DNA of 64,000 nucleotides from Oerskovia jenensis. GTDB taxonomy: Bacteria; Actinomycetota; Actinomycetes; Actinomycetales; Cellulomonadaceae. The notes beneath the pieces are model-generated. The model was given only the letters and a program-made list of their open reading frames with translations. It was not told the origin of the DNA and did not search any database. Shown piece by piece: positions 54,674 through 62,775 of this stretch. The translations under genes were made by a program, and so were the position numbers. The stretch is taken from assembly GCF_016907235.1 (NCBI RefSeq), contig NZ_JAFBBO010000001.1, forward strand, positions 1,178,001 to 1,242,000. The letters are read 5' to 3'. Position 1 is the stretch's first letter, and each line of letters starts with the position of its first letter.

Positions 54674-55969
54674 ATGACGTCCGACGAGCCCCTGGCGACC
54701 ACGGCCGCTCCCCCGCGCAGCCTGGTCCGTCACCGCGACTTCCGGCACCTGTGGGGCGGTGACGCGCTCGGACAGCTCGGCGCCCAGCTCACGGGGTTCG
54801 TCCTGCCGATCTTCGCGGTGACCCACCTGCACGCGACCGAGTGGCAGATGGGCGCCCTCAACGCCGCCGAGACCGCGGCCTTCCTGCTGCTCAGCCTGCC
54901 AGCGGGGGCCTGGGTCGACCGGATGCGCAAGCGGCGGGTCCTCGTCACGGCGGACCTCGCACGCGCCGCGATCCTGTCGGTCGTGGTCGTCGCCACCCTG
55001 ACCGGCCACGCGAGCATGGGTCTGCTCATCGGCGCGGCCGTCGTCATCAGCACGTTCAGCCTCTTCTTCGACGTCGCGCACCAGAGCTACGTACCGGGGC
55101 TCGTGGGACTCGATCACGTCGTCGAAGGAAACTCCAAGCTCCAGGCGACCCAGTCCGTCGCGATGATCGCCGGGCCCGCGATCGGCGGCGTCGCGCTCCG
55201 GGTCCTGTCCGCGCCGCTCGTCATGGTCGCGACGGTCGGCACCTACCTCGCGAGCGCGCTCGCCGTCTCGCGGATCCGCCACCACGAGGACCTCCCCGAC
55301 CCGGCGGCCAGACGCCCCCTGCGCACCGAGATCGCCGAGGGGCTCCGCTTCGTCGCGAGCGAGCCCCTGCTCCGCCGCATCCTCGCGTGCACGTCGCTCG
55401 GCAACCTGGGTGGCGCGATCGGCAACGCGGTCGTGGTGATCTTCGTGCTGCGCACGCTCGACGTCGGGACGGCGACCTACGGCGTCGTGCTGTCGGTGAG
55501 CGCGGCCGGCGGCCTGCTCGGCGCGGTCCTGGCCGACCGGGCAGCGCGGTGGGTCGGCCCGGCACGGATCATCCCCTCCTCGGCCGTCTTCTCGGGCATC
55601 GCGTACGCGATCACGCCCGCGGCGGCCTGGGTGGCGACCACGGGCGCCGCGGACGCCCTCGTACCGGCCGTGCTCGTCGTCGGGGGCCTGGTGTTCAACT
55701 TCGCCGTCGTCGTCTACAACGTCGCGCAGGTGAGCTTTCGCCAGCGACTCTGCCCGCCCGCGCTGCTGGGGCGCATGAACGCCTCGGCCCGGTTCCTCGT
55801 GTGGGGCCCCATCCCGATCGGCGGGCTGCTCGGCGGGTGGATCGGGACCGTGTGGGGCGTGGCGCCCGCCCTGTGGGTCGGGGCCCTCGTCATGTCGCTC
55901 GGGGCGCTGCCCGTGCTGCTGTCACCGTTGTCCCGCATGACCGAGCTGCCTGTCCCGGCCCACGACTGA
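54674..55969 (+). CDS. MFS transporter (drug efflux type)
   Basis: This 431-residue membrane protein has about twelve helices and the MFS_3-type signature region GAWVDRMRKRRVLVTADLARA between helices 2 and 3. It also has LQATQSVAMIAGPAIGGVAL. It resembles enterobactin-exporter/macrolide-efflux-like MFS proteins. Start 54674 (MTSDEPLATTAAPPRS) is six bases after CAGGCT with a TTGACA -35 at 18-base spacing, so this is a likely leaderless start. The upstream in-frame ATA/TTG-rich codons are promoter sequence. Its partner regulator is divergent; the substrate is unknown. Confidence 0.92.
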   Translation: MTSDEPLATTAAPPRSLVRHRDFRHLWGGDALGQLGAQLTGFVLPIFAVTHLHATEWQMGALNAAETAAFLLLSLPAGAWVDRMRKRRVLVTADLARAAILSVVVVATLTGHASMGLLIGAAVVISTFSLFFDVAHQSYVPGLVGLDHVVEGNSKLQATQSVAMIAGPAIGGVALRVLSAPLVMVATVGTYLASALAVSRIRHHEDLPDPAARRPLRTEIAEGLRFVASEPLLRRILACTSLGNLGGAIGNAVVVIFVLRTLDVGTATYGVVLSVSAAGGLLGAVLADRAARWVGPARIIPSSAVFSGIAYAITPAAAWVATTGAADALVPAVLVVGGLVFNFAVVVYNVAQVSFRQRLCPPALLGRMNASARFLVWGPIPIGGLLGGWIGTVWGVAPALWVGALVMSLGALPVLLSPLSRMTELPVPAHD

Positions 55970-56030
55970 CTCGCGGTCCTCCGCCGCCGCGAGGCACGGC
56001 GGCCGGACCGCCTCCGACGCGGGCCCTGCG

Positions 56031-56070
56031 CCCGGGGCGACCCGGGGCGACCCGGGGCGACCCGGGGCGA
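56031..56070. repeat. Four exact tandem copies of CCCGGGGCGA
   Basis: The 10-base unit CCCGGGGCGA occurs four times head to tail between the convergent MFS and exonuclease III genes. The unit is nearly self-complementary (CCCGGGG core) and could form hairpins that stop transcription from either side. Confidence 0.7.
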
Positions 56071-56074
56071 TCCG

Positions 56075-56878
56075 TCAGAGGTCGTACGTCGCGACCAGCG
56101 CGGCGTGGTCGCTCCAGCGGCTCTCGTAGTCGTCGGCGCGGTCGACCTCGACCTTGACCGCGCGCTCGGCGAGCGCGGGCGTCGCGAGCTGGTAGTCGAT
56201 GCGCCACCCCGAGTCGTTGACGAACGCCTGCCCGCGCCACGACCACCAGGTGAACGGCCCGGGGCCCTCGCCGCCGTGCTTGCGACCGAGGTCCACCCAG
56301 CCGAGCTCGTCGAACCAGGTGTCCAGGTAGGCACGCTCCTCGGGGAGGAAGCCTGCCGACTTCTGGTTGCCCTTCCAGTTCTTGATGTCGACGTTCTTGT
56401 GCGCGATGTTCAGGTCCCCCGCGACGACGACGAGCCCGCCCTGGGCGGACAGCTCACGCAGGCGCTCGGTGACCTTCTCGAGGTAGGCGTACTTCTCGTC
56501 CATCTTGGGCGTGCCCGCGGTGCCCGAGTGGATGTACGTCGAGACGACCGTGAGCGTCTCGCCCGAGGGCAGGGTGAGGTCCGCCTCGACCCAGCGGCCC
56601 GTGTCGACCGGGGGCTCCGGCTCGCCCTTGCCCAGCCCGATGCGCACGGCCGTCACGGGCAGGCGAGACGCGACCGCGACACCGGCCCGGCCCTTGATGT
56701 CGCACGCCTGGTGCGCGATGTGCCATCCCTCGCCGACGAGCTCGTTCAGGATCTCGTCAGGCGCGCGGACCTCCTGCAGGAGCAGGACGTCCGGGGTGCG
56801 CGACGCGACCCAGGCGTCCATCCCCCGGCGGTAGGCGGCGCGGATACCATTCACATTTGCTGTAGCGATCGTGAGCAC
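56075..56878 (-). CDS. xthA: Exodeoxyribonuclease III
   Basis: This 267-residue EEP-superfamily nuclease carries the ExoIII residues in order: Asn in ANVNGIRAAY, Glu in LLQEVRA, Tyr/His region STYIHSG, Asp/Asn in AGDLNIAHKNVDIKNWKGN, and catalytic Asp/His in DYQLATP and RWSDHAAL. It performs AP-site cleavage and 3' exonuclease repair. The GTG at 56878 starts VLTIATANVNG, the standard opening; codons here are unusually A/T-rich, which fits an unstructured initiation region. No strong ribosome-binding site is seen. Confidence 0.93.
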   Translation of the reverse strand: MLTIATANVNGIRAAYRRGMDAWVASRTPDVLLLQEVRAPDEILNELVGEGWHIAHQACDIKGRAGVAVASRLPVTAVRIGLGKGEPEPPVDTGRWVEADLTLPSGETLTVVSTYIHSGTAGTPKMDEKYAYLEKVTERLRELSAQGGLVVVAGDLNIAHKNVDIKNWKGNQKSAGFLPEERAYLDTWFDELGWVDLGRKHGGEGPGPFTWWSWRGQAFVNDSGWRIDYQLATPALAERAVKVEVDRADDYESRWSDHAALVATYDL

Positions 56879-56956
56879 CTCGACATCAAACCCCACCCCA
56901 CCCACACGGGCGAAAACCGCGCGGCGAGACGCTGGTCACGACCGCGACGCCGCACG

Positions 56957-57074
56957 TGTCAGAACGAGCGTGACCTCAAGGCCACTCTCGTTCTGACAAC
57001 GCCGTCCTTGGCTCGCGAGCTCGCACCTCGTGTCAGAACGAGCGGGCTCTCCACCTCACGCTCGTTCTGACACG
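56957..57074. repeat. Two inverted-repeat pairs of TGTCAGAACGAG
   Basis: The 12-mer TGTCAGAACGAG occurs at 56957 and 57031, and its reverse complement at 56987 and 57061. Each pair makes a hairpin; the second is a perfect 16-bp stem (57029-57044 with 57059-57074) with a 14-base loop containing the MFS stop codon. They probably terminate the MFS transcript before xthA. Confidence 0.75.
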
Positions 57075-58663
57075 TCGGGAGGCAGGTCCGCCTCGCGGAA
57101 CCTCCCCGCGAGCAGCACCGTCGCGAGGGCGAGCGCCGCCAGCACCCCGAACCCGAGCCGCAGCGCGTCGGTCGTCGCGAACACCCCGGTCATCGCGCCG
57201 CCGAGCACCGCGCCGACGTACGTGAAGACGTTGAGGCGGGCCACCGCGCGGTCGGTCGCGTCCTCGACCGTCGGCAGGCCGCTCGCCGCTGGGCCCACCG
57301 GGAGGCCGGTCGAGTCAGACCTCGTCGCCGCCACCGAGTCCTCCGACCGGGCAACACCTGCCGCACCGCCGTAGACGGCAGCGCTGCCGAGCCCTCGCGC
57401 CCCCACGACGGCCTCCGCCGCCCGGTCGCCCGCGGCCGAGAACGCCATCGGCGCCACGACGCCCAGCCCCAGCCCGGTCGCGGCGAACCCCAGGACCGCG
57501 AGCGGCCACACGGGTGAGACCGCGACGAGCCCGAGCCCCGCGACACCCACGGCGCCTCCGAGCGCCACGACGCGCACGCGCCCCCAGCGCTCGACCGCCC
57601 GGTCCCCCAGGAGCCGCGAGCAGATGAGGGTCGCCTGGTAGGCGCCGAACCCCAGCGGCCCGACGACGGCGCTCGCCCCGAGCACGCCCTGCAGGAACGT
57701 CGAGCCCCAGCTCGAGACCGCGGAGTCCGCGACGGGGAAGGCCAGCATCGCGATGCCCAGCACGATCACGGTCCCCGCGCCGACCATCCCGGTCGCGCCA
57801 CGAGCCCCGGGCACGACCGCCCGGCCTGAGTCGGCGACGGGCACCCCGCCGGACCACGCCGGGTCGTGACCCGCCCGTGGCGCACCGGCCCCGGCACCGG
57901 CCCCCACGTCGCCCGGCCGGGCCGTCGCCGACCTGCCACCCGACCCTGCGGCGGGAGCGACGCCGTCGGGCACCTGGCTGCCGCTCCCCGCAGCGGGGAC
58001 CCCGGCGGACCCGGCGACCGTGGCCGCGGCCGTCCGTGAGAGCAGCCCGGCCCGCAGCACGAGCACCGTGACCGCCACGACAGCAGCGACCAGCGCGAGC
58101 GACACGGGCAGCGCGAGCCCCAGTGCCGCGGCGCCCGAGACCGCGAGCGACCCCACGACCCCGCCGGCGGCGTTGGCCGCGAAGAACGCCGCGATGAGGC
58201 TGCGCCCGTAGGCGCGCTGCACGTCGATGCCCTGCATGGACGTCGACGCGTCGACCGACCCGAGCGCGAGGCCGTACACCGCGAACGCGAGGAAGAACGT
58301 CGCGAGCAGCCCGGACCCCGCGCTCAGCCCGACCGCGAGGATCCCCGCCGCCGCCACGAGGAGCCCGCCGGTCACGACGCGCGCCGACCCGCACCGGGCC
58401 GCGAGCCACCCCGACAGCGCGCTGCCCGTCGCCGCGCACACGCAGACCCCGAGGATCACGAGCGTGATGACGTCGGGGCCGATGCCCAGGTACCGCTCGT
58501 ACGTCGGGACGTTGGTCAGCATCACGGCGAACCCGAAGCCCTGCGCCGCGTACGCGGCCGTGGCGCTGCGGCGGGCGCGCCGGACGGGCGAGGGGACGGC
58601 GAGAGGCGCAGGGACGAGGGCCGCGATGCCGTCGTCCCCCCCTGCCCGGGACGCGGGGGTCAT
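57056..58663 (-). CDS. MFS transporter
   Basis: This 535-residue major facilitator protein has about twelve membrane helices in two halves (VCVCAATGSALSGWLAARCG, AATGLGLGVVAPMAFSAAG). The central loop is very long and low in complexity (about residues 220-295, rich in Gly/Ala/Pro). A second unusual insert comes before the last two helices (about 455-490). Halves resemble YfcJ/sugar-efflux-like MFS proteins; the substrate is unknown. ATG 58663 is six bases after TAGTGT, implying a leaderless mRNA. Confidence 0.88.
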   Translation of the reverse strand: MTPASRAGGDDGIAALVPAPLAVPSPVRRARRSATAAYAAQGFGFAVMLTNVPTYERYLGIGPDVITLVILGVCVCAATGSALSGWLAARCGSARVVTGGLLVAAAGILAVGLSAGSGLLATFFLAFAVYGLALGSVDASTSMQGIDVQRAYGRSLIAAFFAANAAGGVVGSLAVSGAAALGLALPVSLALVAAVVAVTVLVLRAGLLSRTAAATVAGSAGVPAAGSGSQVPDGVAPAAGSGGRSATARPGDVGAGAGAGAPRAGHDPAWSGGVPVADSGRAVVPGARGATGMVGAGTVIVLGIAMLAFPVADSAVSSWGSTFLQGVLGASAVVGPLGFGAYQATLICSRLLGDRAVERWGRVRVVALGGAVGVAGLGLVAVSPVWPLAVLGFAATGLGLGVVAPMAFSAAGDRAAEAVVGARGLGSAAVYGGAAGVARSEDSVAATRSDSTGLPVGPAASGLPTVEDATDRAVARLNVFTYVGAVLGGAMTGVFATTDALRLGFGVLAALALATVLLAGRFREADLPPDVSERA

Positions 58664-58669
58664 GGCGGA

Positions 58670-58675
58670 ACACTA
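58670..58675 (-). promoter_or_regulatory. -10 element (TAGTGT) of leaderless MFS gene
   Basis: TAGTGT read on the minus strand ends six bases before the ATG at 58663. Confidence 0.5.
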
Positions 58676-58714
58676 GTCCTGTGCGGCGCCACCGCACGAC
58701 AGGACGTCAGGACA

Positions 58715-58756
58715 CGACAGGACGGGCGCGACCCGCAGGTCGCACCCGTCCTGTCG
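58715..58756 (-). terminator. Terminator of folD
   Basis: A 19-bp stem with one mismatch (58715-58733 with 58738-58756) and CGCA loop lie 18 bases past the folD stop. Confidence 0.7.
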
Positions 58757-58774
58757 AACCCTCCGCACCGAGCG

Positions 58775-59665
58775 TCAGCTGGCGATCCCCGCCGCGCGCT
58801 CGGCCGAGTCCACGACGTTCGCGAGGAGCATCGCGCGGGTCATGGGCCCGACACCGCCGGGGTTGGGCGAGATCCAGCCCGCGACCTCGGCCACGGCCGG
58901 GTCGGCGTCGCCCACGACACGGCTCTTGCCCGTCTCCTGGTCGACCTCGCGCGAGACGCCCACGTCGATCACGACCGCGCCGGGCTTGACCATGTCACGC
59001 GTGATGATGCCCTTGACGCCCGCGGCCGCGACGACGACGTCGGCCCGGCGGACGAGCGCGGCGAGGTCCTGGGTGCCCGTGTGCGTGAGCGTGACCGTCG
59101 CGTTGACCGCACGGCGCGTGAGGAGCAGGCCGATCGAGCGGCCCACGGTCACCCCGCGCCCCACGACCACGACCTCCTTGCCCGCGAGCGGGACGCCGTG
59201 GCGCTCGATGAGCTCGATGATGCCGCGCGGCGTGCAGGGCAGCGGCGAGGTGACTTCCTCGTTGACGCGCAGCACGAGGCGACCGAGGTTGGTCGGGTGC
59301 AGCCCGTCGGCGTCCTTGTCGGGGTCGATGAGCTCGAGCACGCGGTTGGTGTCGATGCCCTTCGGCAGCGGGAGCTGCACGATGTAGCCCGTGCACGCGG
59401 GGTCGTCGTTGAGGCGGCGGACCGCGGCCTCGATCTCCTCCTGCGTGGCCTCGGCGGGCAGGTCCTCGCGGATCGAGGAGAGCCCGATCTCGGCGCAGTC
59501 GCGGTGCTTGCCCGCGACGTACCACTGCGAGCCCGGGTCGTCGCCGACCAGGAGGGTGCCGAGGCCCGGCACGACGCCGTGCTCGGCGAGGGTCACGAGA
59601 CGGGTCTTGAGCTCGGCCTTGATGGCGGCGGCGGTGGCCTTGCCGTCCAGGATCTGCGCGGTCAT
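58775..59665 (-). CDS. folD: Methylenetetrahydrofolate dehydrogenase / methenyltetrahydrofolate cyclohydrolase
   Basis: This 296-residue bifunctional FolD has the catalytic Lys in [14 protein letters not shown], the substrate motif [12 protein letters not shown], the Rossmann region [17 protein letters not shown], and the C-terminal [17 protein letters not shown]. It interconverts 5,10-methylene-, methenyl- and 10-formyl-tetrahydrofolate with NADP(H). ATG 59665 has GAGGAG eight bases upstream. It lies downstream of glyA on the same strand, so the two cover successive one-carbon steps. A 30-bp palindrome separates them. Confidence 0.97.
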   Translation of the reverse strand: MTAQILDGKATAAAIKAELKTRLVTLAEHGVVPGLGTLLVGDDPGSQWYVAGKHRDCAEIGLSSIREDLPAEATQEEIEAAVRRLNDDPACTGYIVQLPLPKGIDTNRVLELIDPDKDADGLHPTNLGRLVLRVNEEVTSPLPCTPRGIIELIERHGVPLAGKEVVVVGRGVTVGRSIGLLLTRRAVNATVTLTHTGTQDLAALVRRADVVVAAAGVKGIITRDMVKPGAVVIDVGVSREVDQETGKSRVVGDADPAVAEVAGWISPNPGGVGPMTRAMLLANVVDSAERAAGIAS

Positions 59666-59700
59666 GGGGGCTCCTCGGGGGTCTGGCGGGGACGAACACA

Positions 59701-59765
59701 CCGCTGAGTGCGGAGTACTTGTCGTGGATCGGCCGGATCCACGACAAGTACTCCGCACTCAGCGG
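59701..59765 (-). terminator. 30-bp perfect palindromic hairpin between glyA and folD
   Basis: The arms 59701-59730 and 59736-59765 are exactly complementary with a 5-base loop (GGCCG), starting 13 bases after the glyA stop. It is far longer than needed for termination. Confidence 0.75.
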
Positions 59766-59777
59766 GTCGTGCGTGAG

Positions 59778-61064
59778 CTACTGCGACAGTCCCGGGTACA
59801 GCGGGAAGTCGGCCGTCAGCTTGCGTACGCGAGCGCTCAGGCCCTCGACGTCCGCGCCGACACCGGCCTTGAGGGCCGCCGCGATGATCTCGGCGACCTC
59901 CGCGAACTCGGCGTCCCCGAAGCCACGGGTCGCGAGCGCGGGCGTGCCGATGCGCAGGCCCGACGTGACGCGCGGGGGGCGCGGGTCGAACGGCACGGCG
60001 TTGCGGTTCACGGTGATGCCCACGGCGTGCAGGAGGTCCTCGGCCTGCTGGCCGTCGAGCTCCGAGTGGCGCAGGTCCACGAGGACCAGGTGCACGTCGG
60101 TGCCGCCCGTGAGGACGGACACGCCCTTCTCGGCGACGTCGGGCTGGGCCAGGCGGTCCGCGATGATGCTCGCGCCGCGCAGCGTGCGCTCCTGACGGTC
60201 CTTGAACTCGTCGGAGCCCGCGATCTTGAACGACACGGCCTTCGCGGCCACGACGTGCATGAGCGGGCCGCCCTGCTGGCCCGGGAACACGGCGGAGTCG
60301 ATCTTCTTGGCGTACTCCTCCTTGGAGAGGATGAAGCCCGAGCGCGGGCCACCGATGGTCTTGTGGACCGTCGAGGACACGACGTCGGCGAAGGGCACCG
60401 GGGAGGGGTGCAGGCCCGCGGCGACGAGGCCCGCGAAGTGCGCCATGTCGACCCAGAGCTTGGCGCCGACCTCGTCCGCGATCTCGCGGAACGCCGCGAA
60501 GTCGATGTGGCGCGGGTACGCCGACCAGCCCGCGATGATCACGTCGGGGCGCGCCTCGAGGGCCGTCTTGCGGACCTCGTCCATCTCGATGCGGTACGAC
60601 TGCGGGTCCACGCCGTACGCCGAGACGTCGTAGAGCTTGCCCGAGAAGTTGATCTTCATGCCGTGCGTGAGGTGGCCGCCGTGCGCCAGCTCGAGGCCGA
60701 GGATCTTGTCGCCCTTGTTGATGAGGGCGTGCAGGACGGCCGCGTTCGCGGTCGCTCCCGAGTGCGGCTGGACGTTGACGTGCTCGGCACCGAACAGCGA
60801 CTTGGCGCGGGCGATCGCGAGGTTCTCGGCGATGTCGACCTGCTCGCAGCCGCCGTAGTAGCGGCGGCCCGGGTAGCCCTCGGCGTACTTGTTCGTCAGG
60901 ACGGAGCCCTGCGCCTGCAGGACCGCGCGCGGCACGAAGTTCTCCGAGGCGATCATCTCGAGGGTGTCGCGCTGGCGCGCGAGCTCCCCGTCGAGGACCG
61001 CGGCGATCTCCGGGTCCACCTCGAGCAGGGACTGGTTCAGGACATTGTCCGGCTGGGCGCTCAT
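59778..61064 (-). CDS. glyA: Serine hydroxymethyltransferase
   Basis: This 428-residue PLP enzyme has the SHMT opening [24 protein letters not shown], a [15 protein letters not shown] motif, the PLP-stacking His in [14 protein letters not shown], and the Schiff-base Lys in [14 protein letters not shown]. It converts serine and tetrahydrofolate to glycine and 5,10-methylene-tetrahydrofolate. ATG 61064 has AAGGAGA upstream. The leader contains a ZTP riboswitch, linking expression to shortage of 10-formyl-tetrahydrofolate. folD follows on the same strand. Confidence 0.97.
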   Translation of the reverse strand: MSAQPDNVLNQSLLEVDPEIAAVLDGELARQRDTLEMIASENFVPRAVLQAQGSVLTNKYAEGYPGRRYYGGCEQVDIAENLAIARAKSLFGAEHVNVQPHSGATANAAVLHALINKGDKILGLELAHGGHLTHGMKINFSGKLYDVSAYGVDPQSYRIEMDEVRKTALEARPDVIIAGWSAYPRHIDFAAFREIADEVGAKLWVDMAHFAGLVAAGLHPSPVPFADVVSSTVHKTIGGPRSGFILSKEEYAKKIDSAVFPGQQGGPLMHVVAAKAVSFKIAGSDEFKDRQERTLRGASIIADRLAQPDVAEKGVSVLTGGTDVHLVLVDLRHSELDGQQAEDLLHAVGITVNRNAVPFDPRPPRVTSGLRIGTPALATRGFGDAEFAEVAEIIAAALKAGVGADVEGLSARVRKLTADFPLYPGLSQ

Positions 61065-61149
61065 GCGTCTCCTTGGGTGCGTCTGCGGATGACGGTCTCG
61101 CGGGAGGGCATGCCCCGTCCGGGCACGCTCCCCACAGGGGGCGACCCGG

Positions 61150-61276
61150 GGCCCAGGCGAACGACCCGTCGTCTACACAGCATGCCGCTCCCCGGTGGTG
61201 ATCCACCATTCCCGTCCGTCCCGCGGCCTCCCCGGGGGGCGGCGTGAGCGGGGCGCGGGTGCGCCAGTCGCGACGT
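61150..61276 (-). ncRNA. ZTP (pfl) riboswitch in the glyA leader
   Basis: On the minus strand the leader carries the pfl consensus blocks in order. GTCGCGACTGGCG is at about 61262-61274, CCACCGGGGAGCGGC at about 61184-61198 within TGGATCACCACCGGGG, and CGCCTGGGC at 61151-61159. A TAGGAT -10 element (61282-61287) places the transcription start just before the first block. ZTP riboswitches sense ZMP/ZTP, which accumulate when 10-formyl-tetrahydrofolate is low, and turn on purine and one-carbon genes such as glyA. Between the aptamer and the AAGGAGA site are short GC hairpins (about 61095-61137), the likely expression platform. Confidence 0.88.
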
Positions 61277-61602
61277 GCACGATCCTAGCCCACGTCCGCG
61301 CGGGGCGGCAGTGGCGGTCGTCACGCGGTGGTCGCCCGCCGGCCCGACGGCGCAGCTCGCGTCGGGCGGGTACGTCACCCTCCCCGTCGTCCTCGGAGGG
61401 CGGGAGCGTCACCGCCGGTGGGCGGGCGAGCCGCCCTCGGCGGGGCCGGGGCCCGCGGCAGGCGGGGCCCTGCGCGCTGGGTGAGCGGCGCCGTCGGGCC
61501 CGGGACGACGCAGCGGGGTGCACGCGGTCCCCACCGCGTGCACCCCGCTGGTCCGTGACGCGGGAGGGTGTGCGCCCTCCCCCGTCACCTCCTGATGCCG
61601 GC
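61277..61602. other. Intergenic region between glyA leader and sugar-ABC operon end
   Basis: The left part holds the glyA promoter (TAGGAT, 61282-61287). About 61300-61500 is very GC-rich with no protein-like frame. The right end carries two terminator hairpins of the sugar transporter operon. Nothing else is seen. Confidence 0.5.
61511..61587 (-). terminator. Double hairpin terminator of sugar ABC operon
   Basis: The hairpin next to the permease stop is 61556-61587 (12-bp stem, one mismatch). A second follows at 61511-61550 (perfect 18-bp stem, CCCC loop). Confidence 0.7.
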
Positions 61603-62775
61603 TCAGGAGAGCGCGGCACGCCTCTTGCTCAGCAGGTCGAACGCGACCGCGAGGAGCAGGACGAGGCCCTTGATCGCCTGCTGCCAGGCGGCGTCGACCG
61701 CCATGATCGACAGGCCCATGTTGAGCACGCCCATGATGAGCGCACCGATCATGGCGCCGGACACGCGCCCCACGCCGCCCGCGACCGCGGTGCCGCCGAT
61801 GAAGCACGCGGCGATCGCGTCGAGCTCGTAGTTCATGCCTGCCGCGGCCACGCCGGCACCGGCACGCGAGGTCGTGATGACGGCCGCGACCGCGGCCAGC
61901 ACGCCCATGTTGACGAAGATGCCGAAGTCGACCCGGCGCGAGTTGACGCCCGAGAGCACCGCCGCGTGGCGGTTGCCGCCGATCGCGTAGACGTGGCGAC
62001 CGAACACGCTGCGGTTCAGGACGAACGAGTACGCGATGATGAGGATGCCCACGATGAGCAGGACGATCGGCGTACCGCCCGAGCTGAGCGACAGCCAGTA
62101 CGTCACGACCCCGATGAGCACCGCGGCCAGGACGATCTTGACGACGAACGCGGGCAGCGGCTCGACCGCGAGCTCGTGGCGACGCAACGACATCCGCGAG
62201 CGCCACTGGGCCACGGCGAACGCCACGATCCCGATCGCGCCGATCGCGAGCGTCACGACGTCGAGGTCACCCACGAACCCGAACCAGTTGGGCACCGAGC
62301 CGTTGCTGATCGCGATGAAGCCGCTGGGCAGGCCCGCGACCGTGGTCCCGACCAGGACGATCGCGAGCCCGCGGAAGATGAGCATGCCCGCGAGCGTCAC
62401 GATGAACGCCGGTATCCCGACGTACGCGACCCAGAAGCCCTGCCACATCCCGACGAGCGCCCCGACCCCGAGGGACAGGACCACGGCGAGCAGCCACGGC
62501 AGCTCCCACTGGCTCATCATGATGGCGCACAGCCCGCCGACGAACGCGACGACCGAACCGACCGACAGGTCGATGTGCCCGGCGACGATCACCATGACCA
62601 TGCCGATCGCGAGGATCATCACGTAGGCGTTCTGCTGGATGAGGCTCGCGACGTTGTTCGGGTAGAGCAGGCGCCCGTCGGTGAGGACCTGGAAGAGCAG
62701 GACGATCACGAGCAGTGCCGCGACGATGCCGTACTGGCGGACGTTGCGGCCGAGGTATTCCCTGACGGCGTTCAT
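61603..62775 (-). CDS. Monosaccharide ABC transporter permease (XylH/GguB type)
   Basis: This 390-residue inner-membrane permease is of the BPD_transp_2 family. It has about ten helices with characteristic segments [56 protein letters not shown] and [19 protein letters not shown]. The length and the extended central loop (about 195-225) fit the xylose/multiple-monosaccharide (XylH, MmsB, GguB) subgroup rather than the shorter RbsC. Its ATG overlaps the ATPase stop (ATGA). The sugar imported (xylose, arabinose, galactose or similar) cannot be fixed from the permease alone. Confidence 0.94.
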   Translation of the reverse strand: MNAVREYLGRNVRQYGIVAALLVIVLLFQVLTDGRLLYPNNVASLIQQNAYVMILAIGMVMVIVAGHIDLSVGSVVAFVGGLCAIMMSQWELPWLLAVVLSLGVGALVGMWQGFWVAYVGIPAFIVTLAGMLIFRGLAIVLVGTTVAGLPSGFIAISNGSVPNWFGFVGDLDVVTLAIGAIGIVAFAVAQWRSRMSLRRHELAVEPLPAFVVKIVLAAVLIGVVTYWLSLSSGGTPIVLLIVGILIIAYSFVLNRSVFGRHVYAIGGNRHAAVLSGVNSRRVDFGIFVNMGVLAAVAAVITTSRAGAGVAAAGMNYELDAIAACFIGGTAVAGGVGRVSGAMIGALIMGVLNMGLSIMAVDAAWQQAIKGLVLLLAVAFDLLSKRRAALS

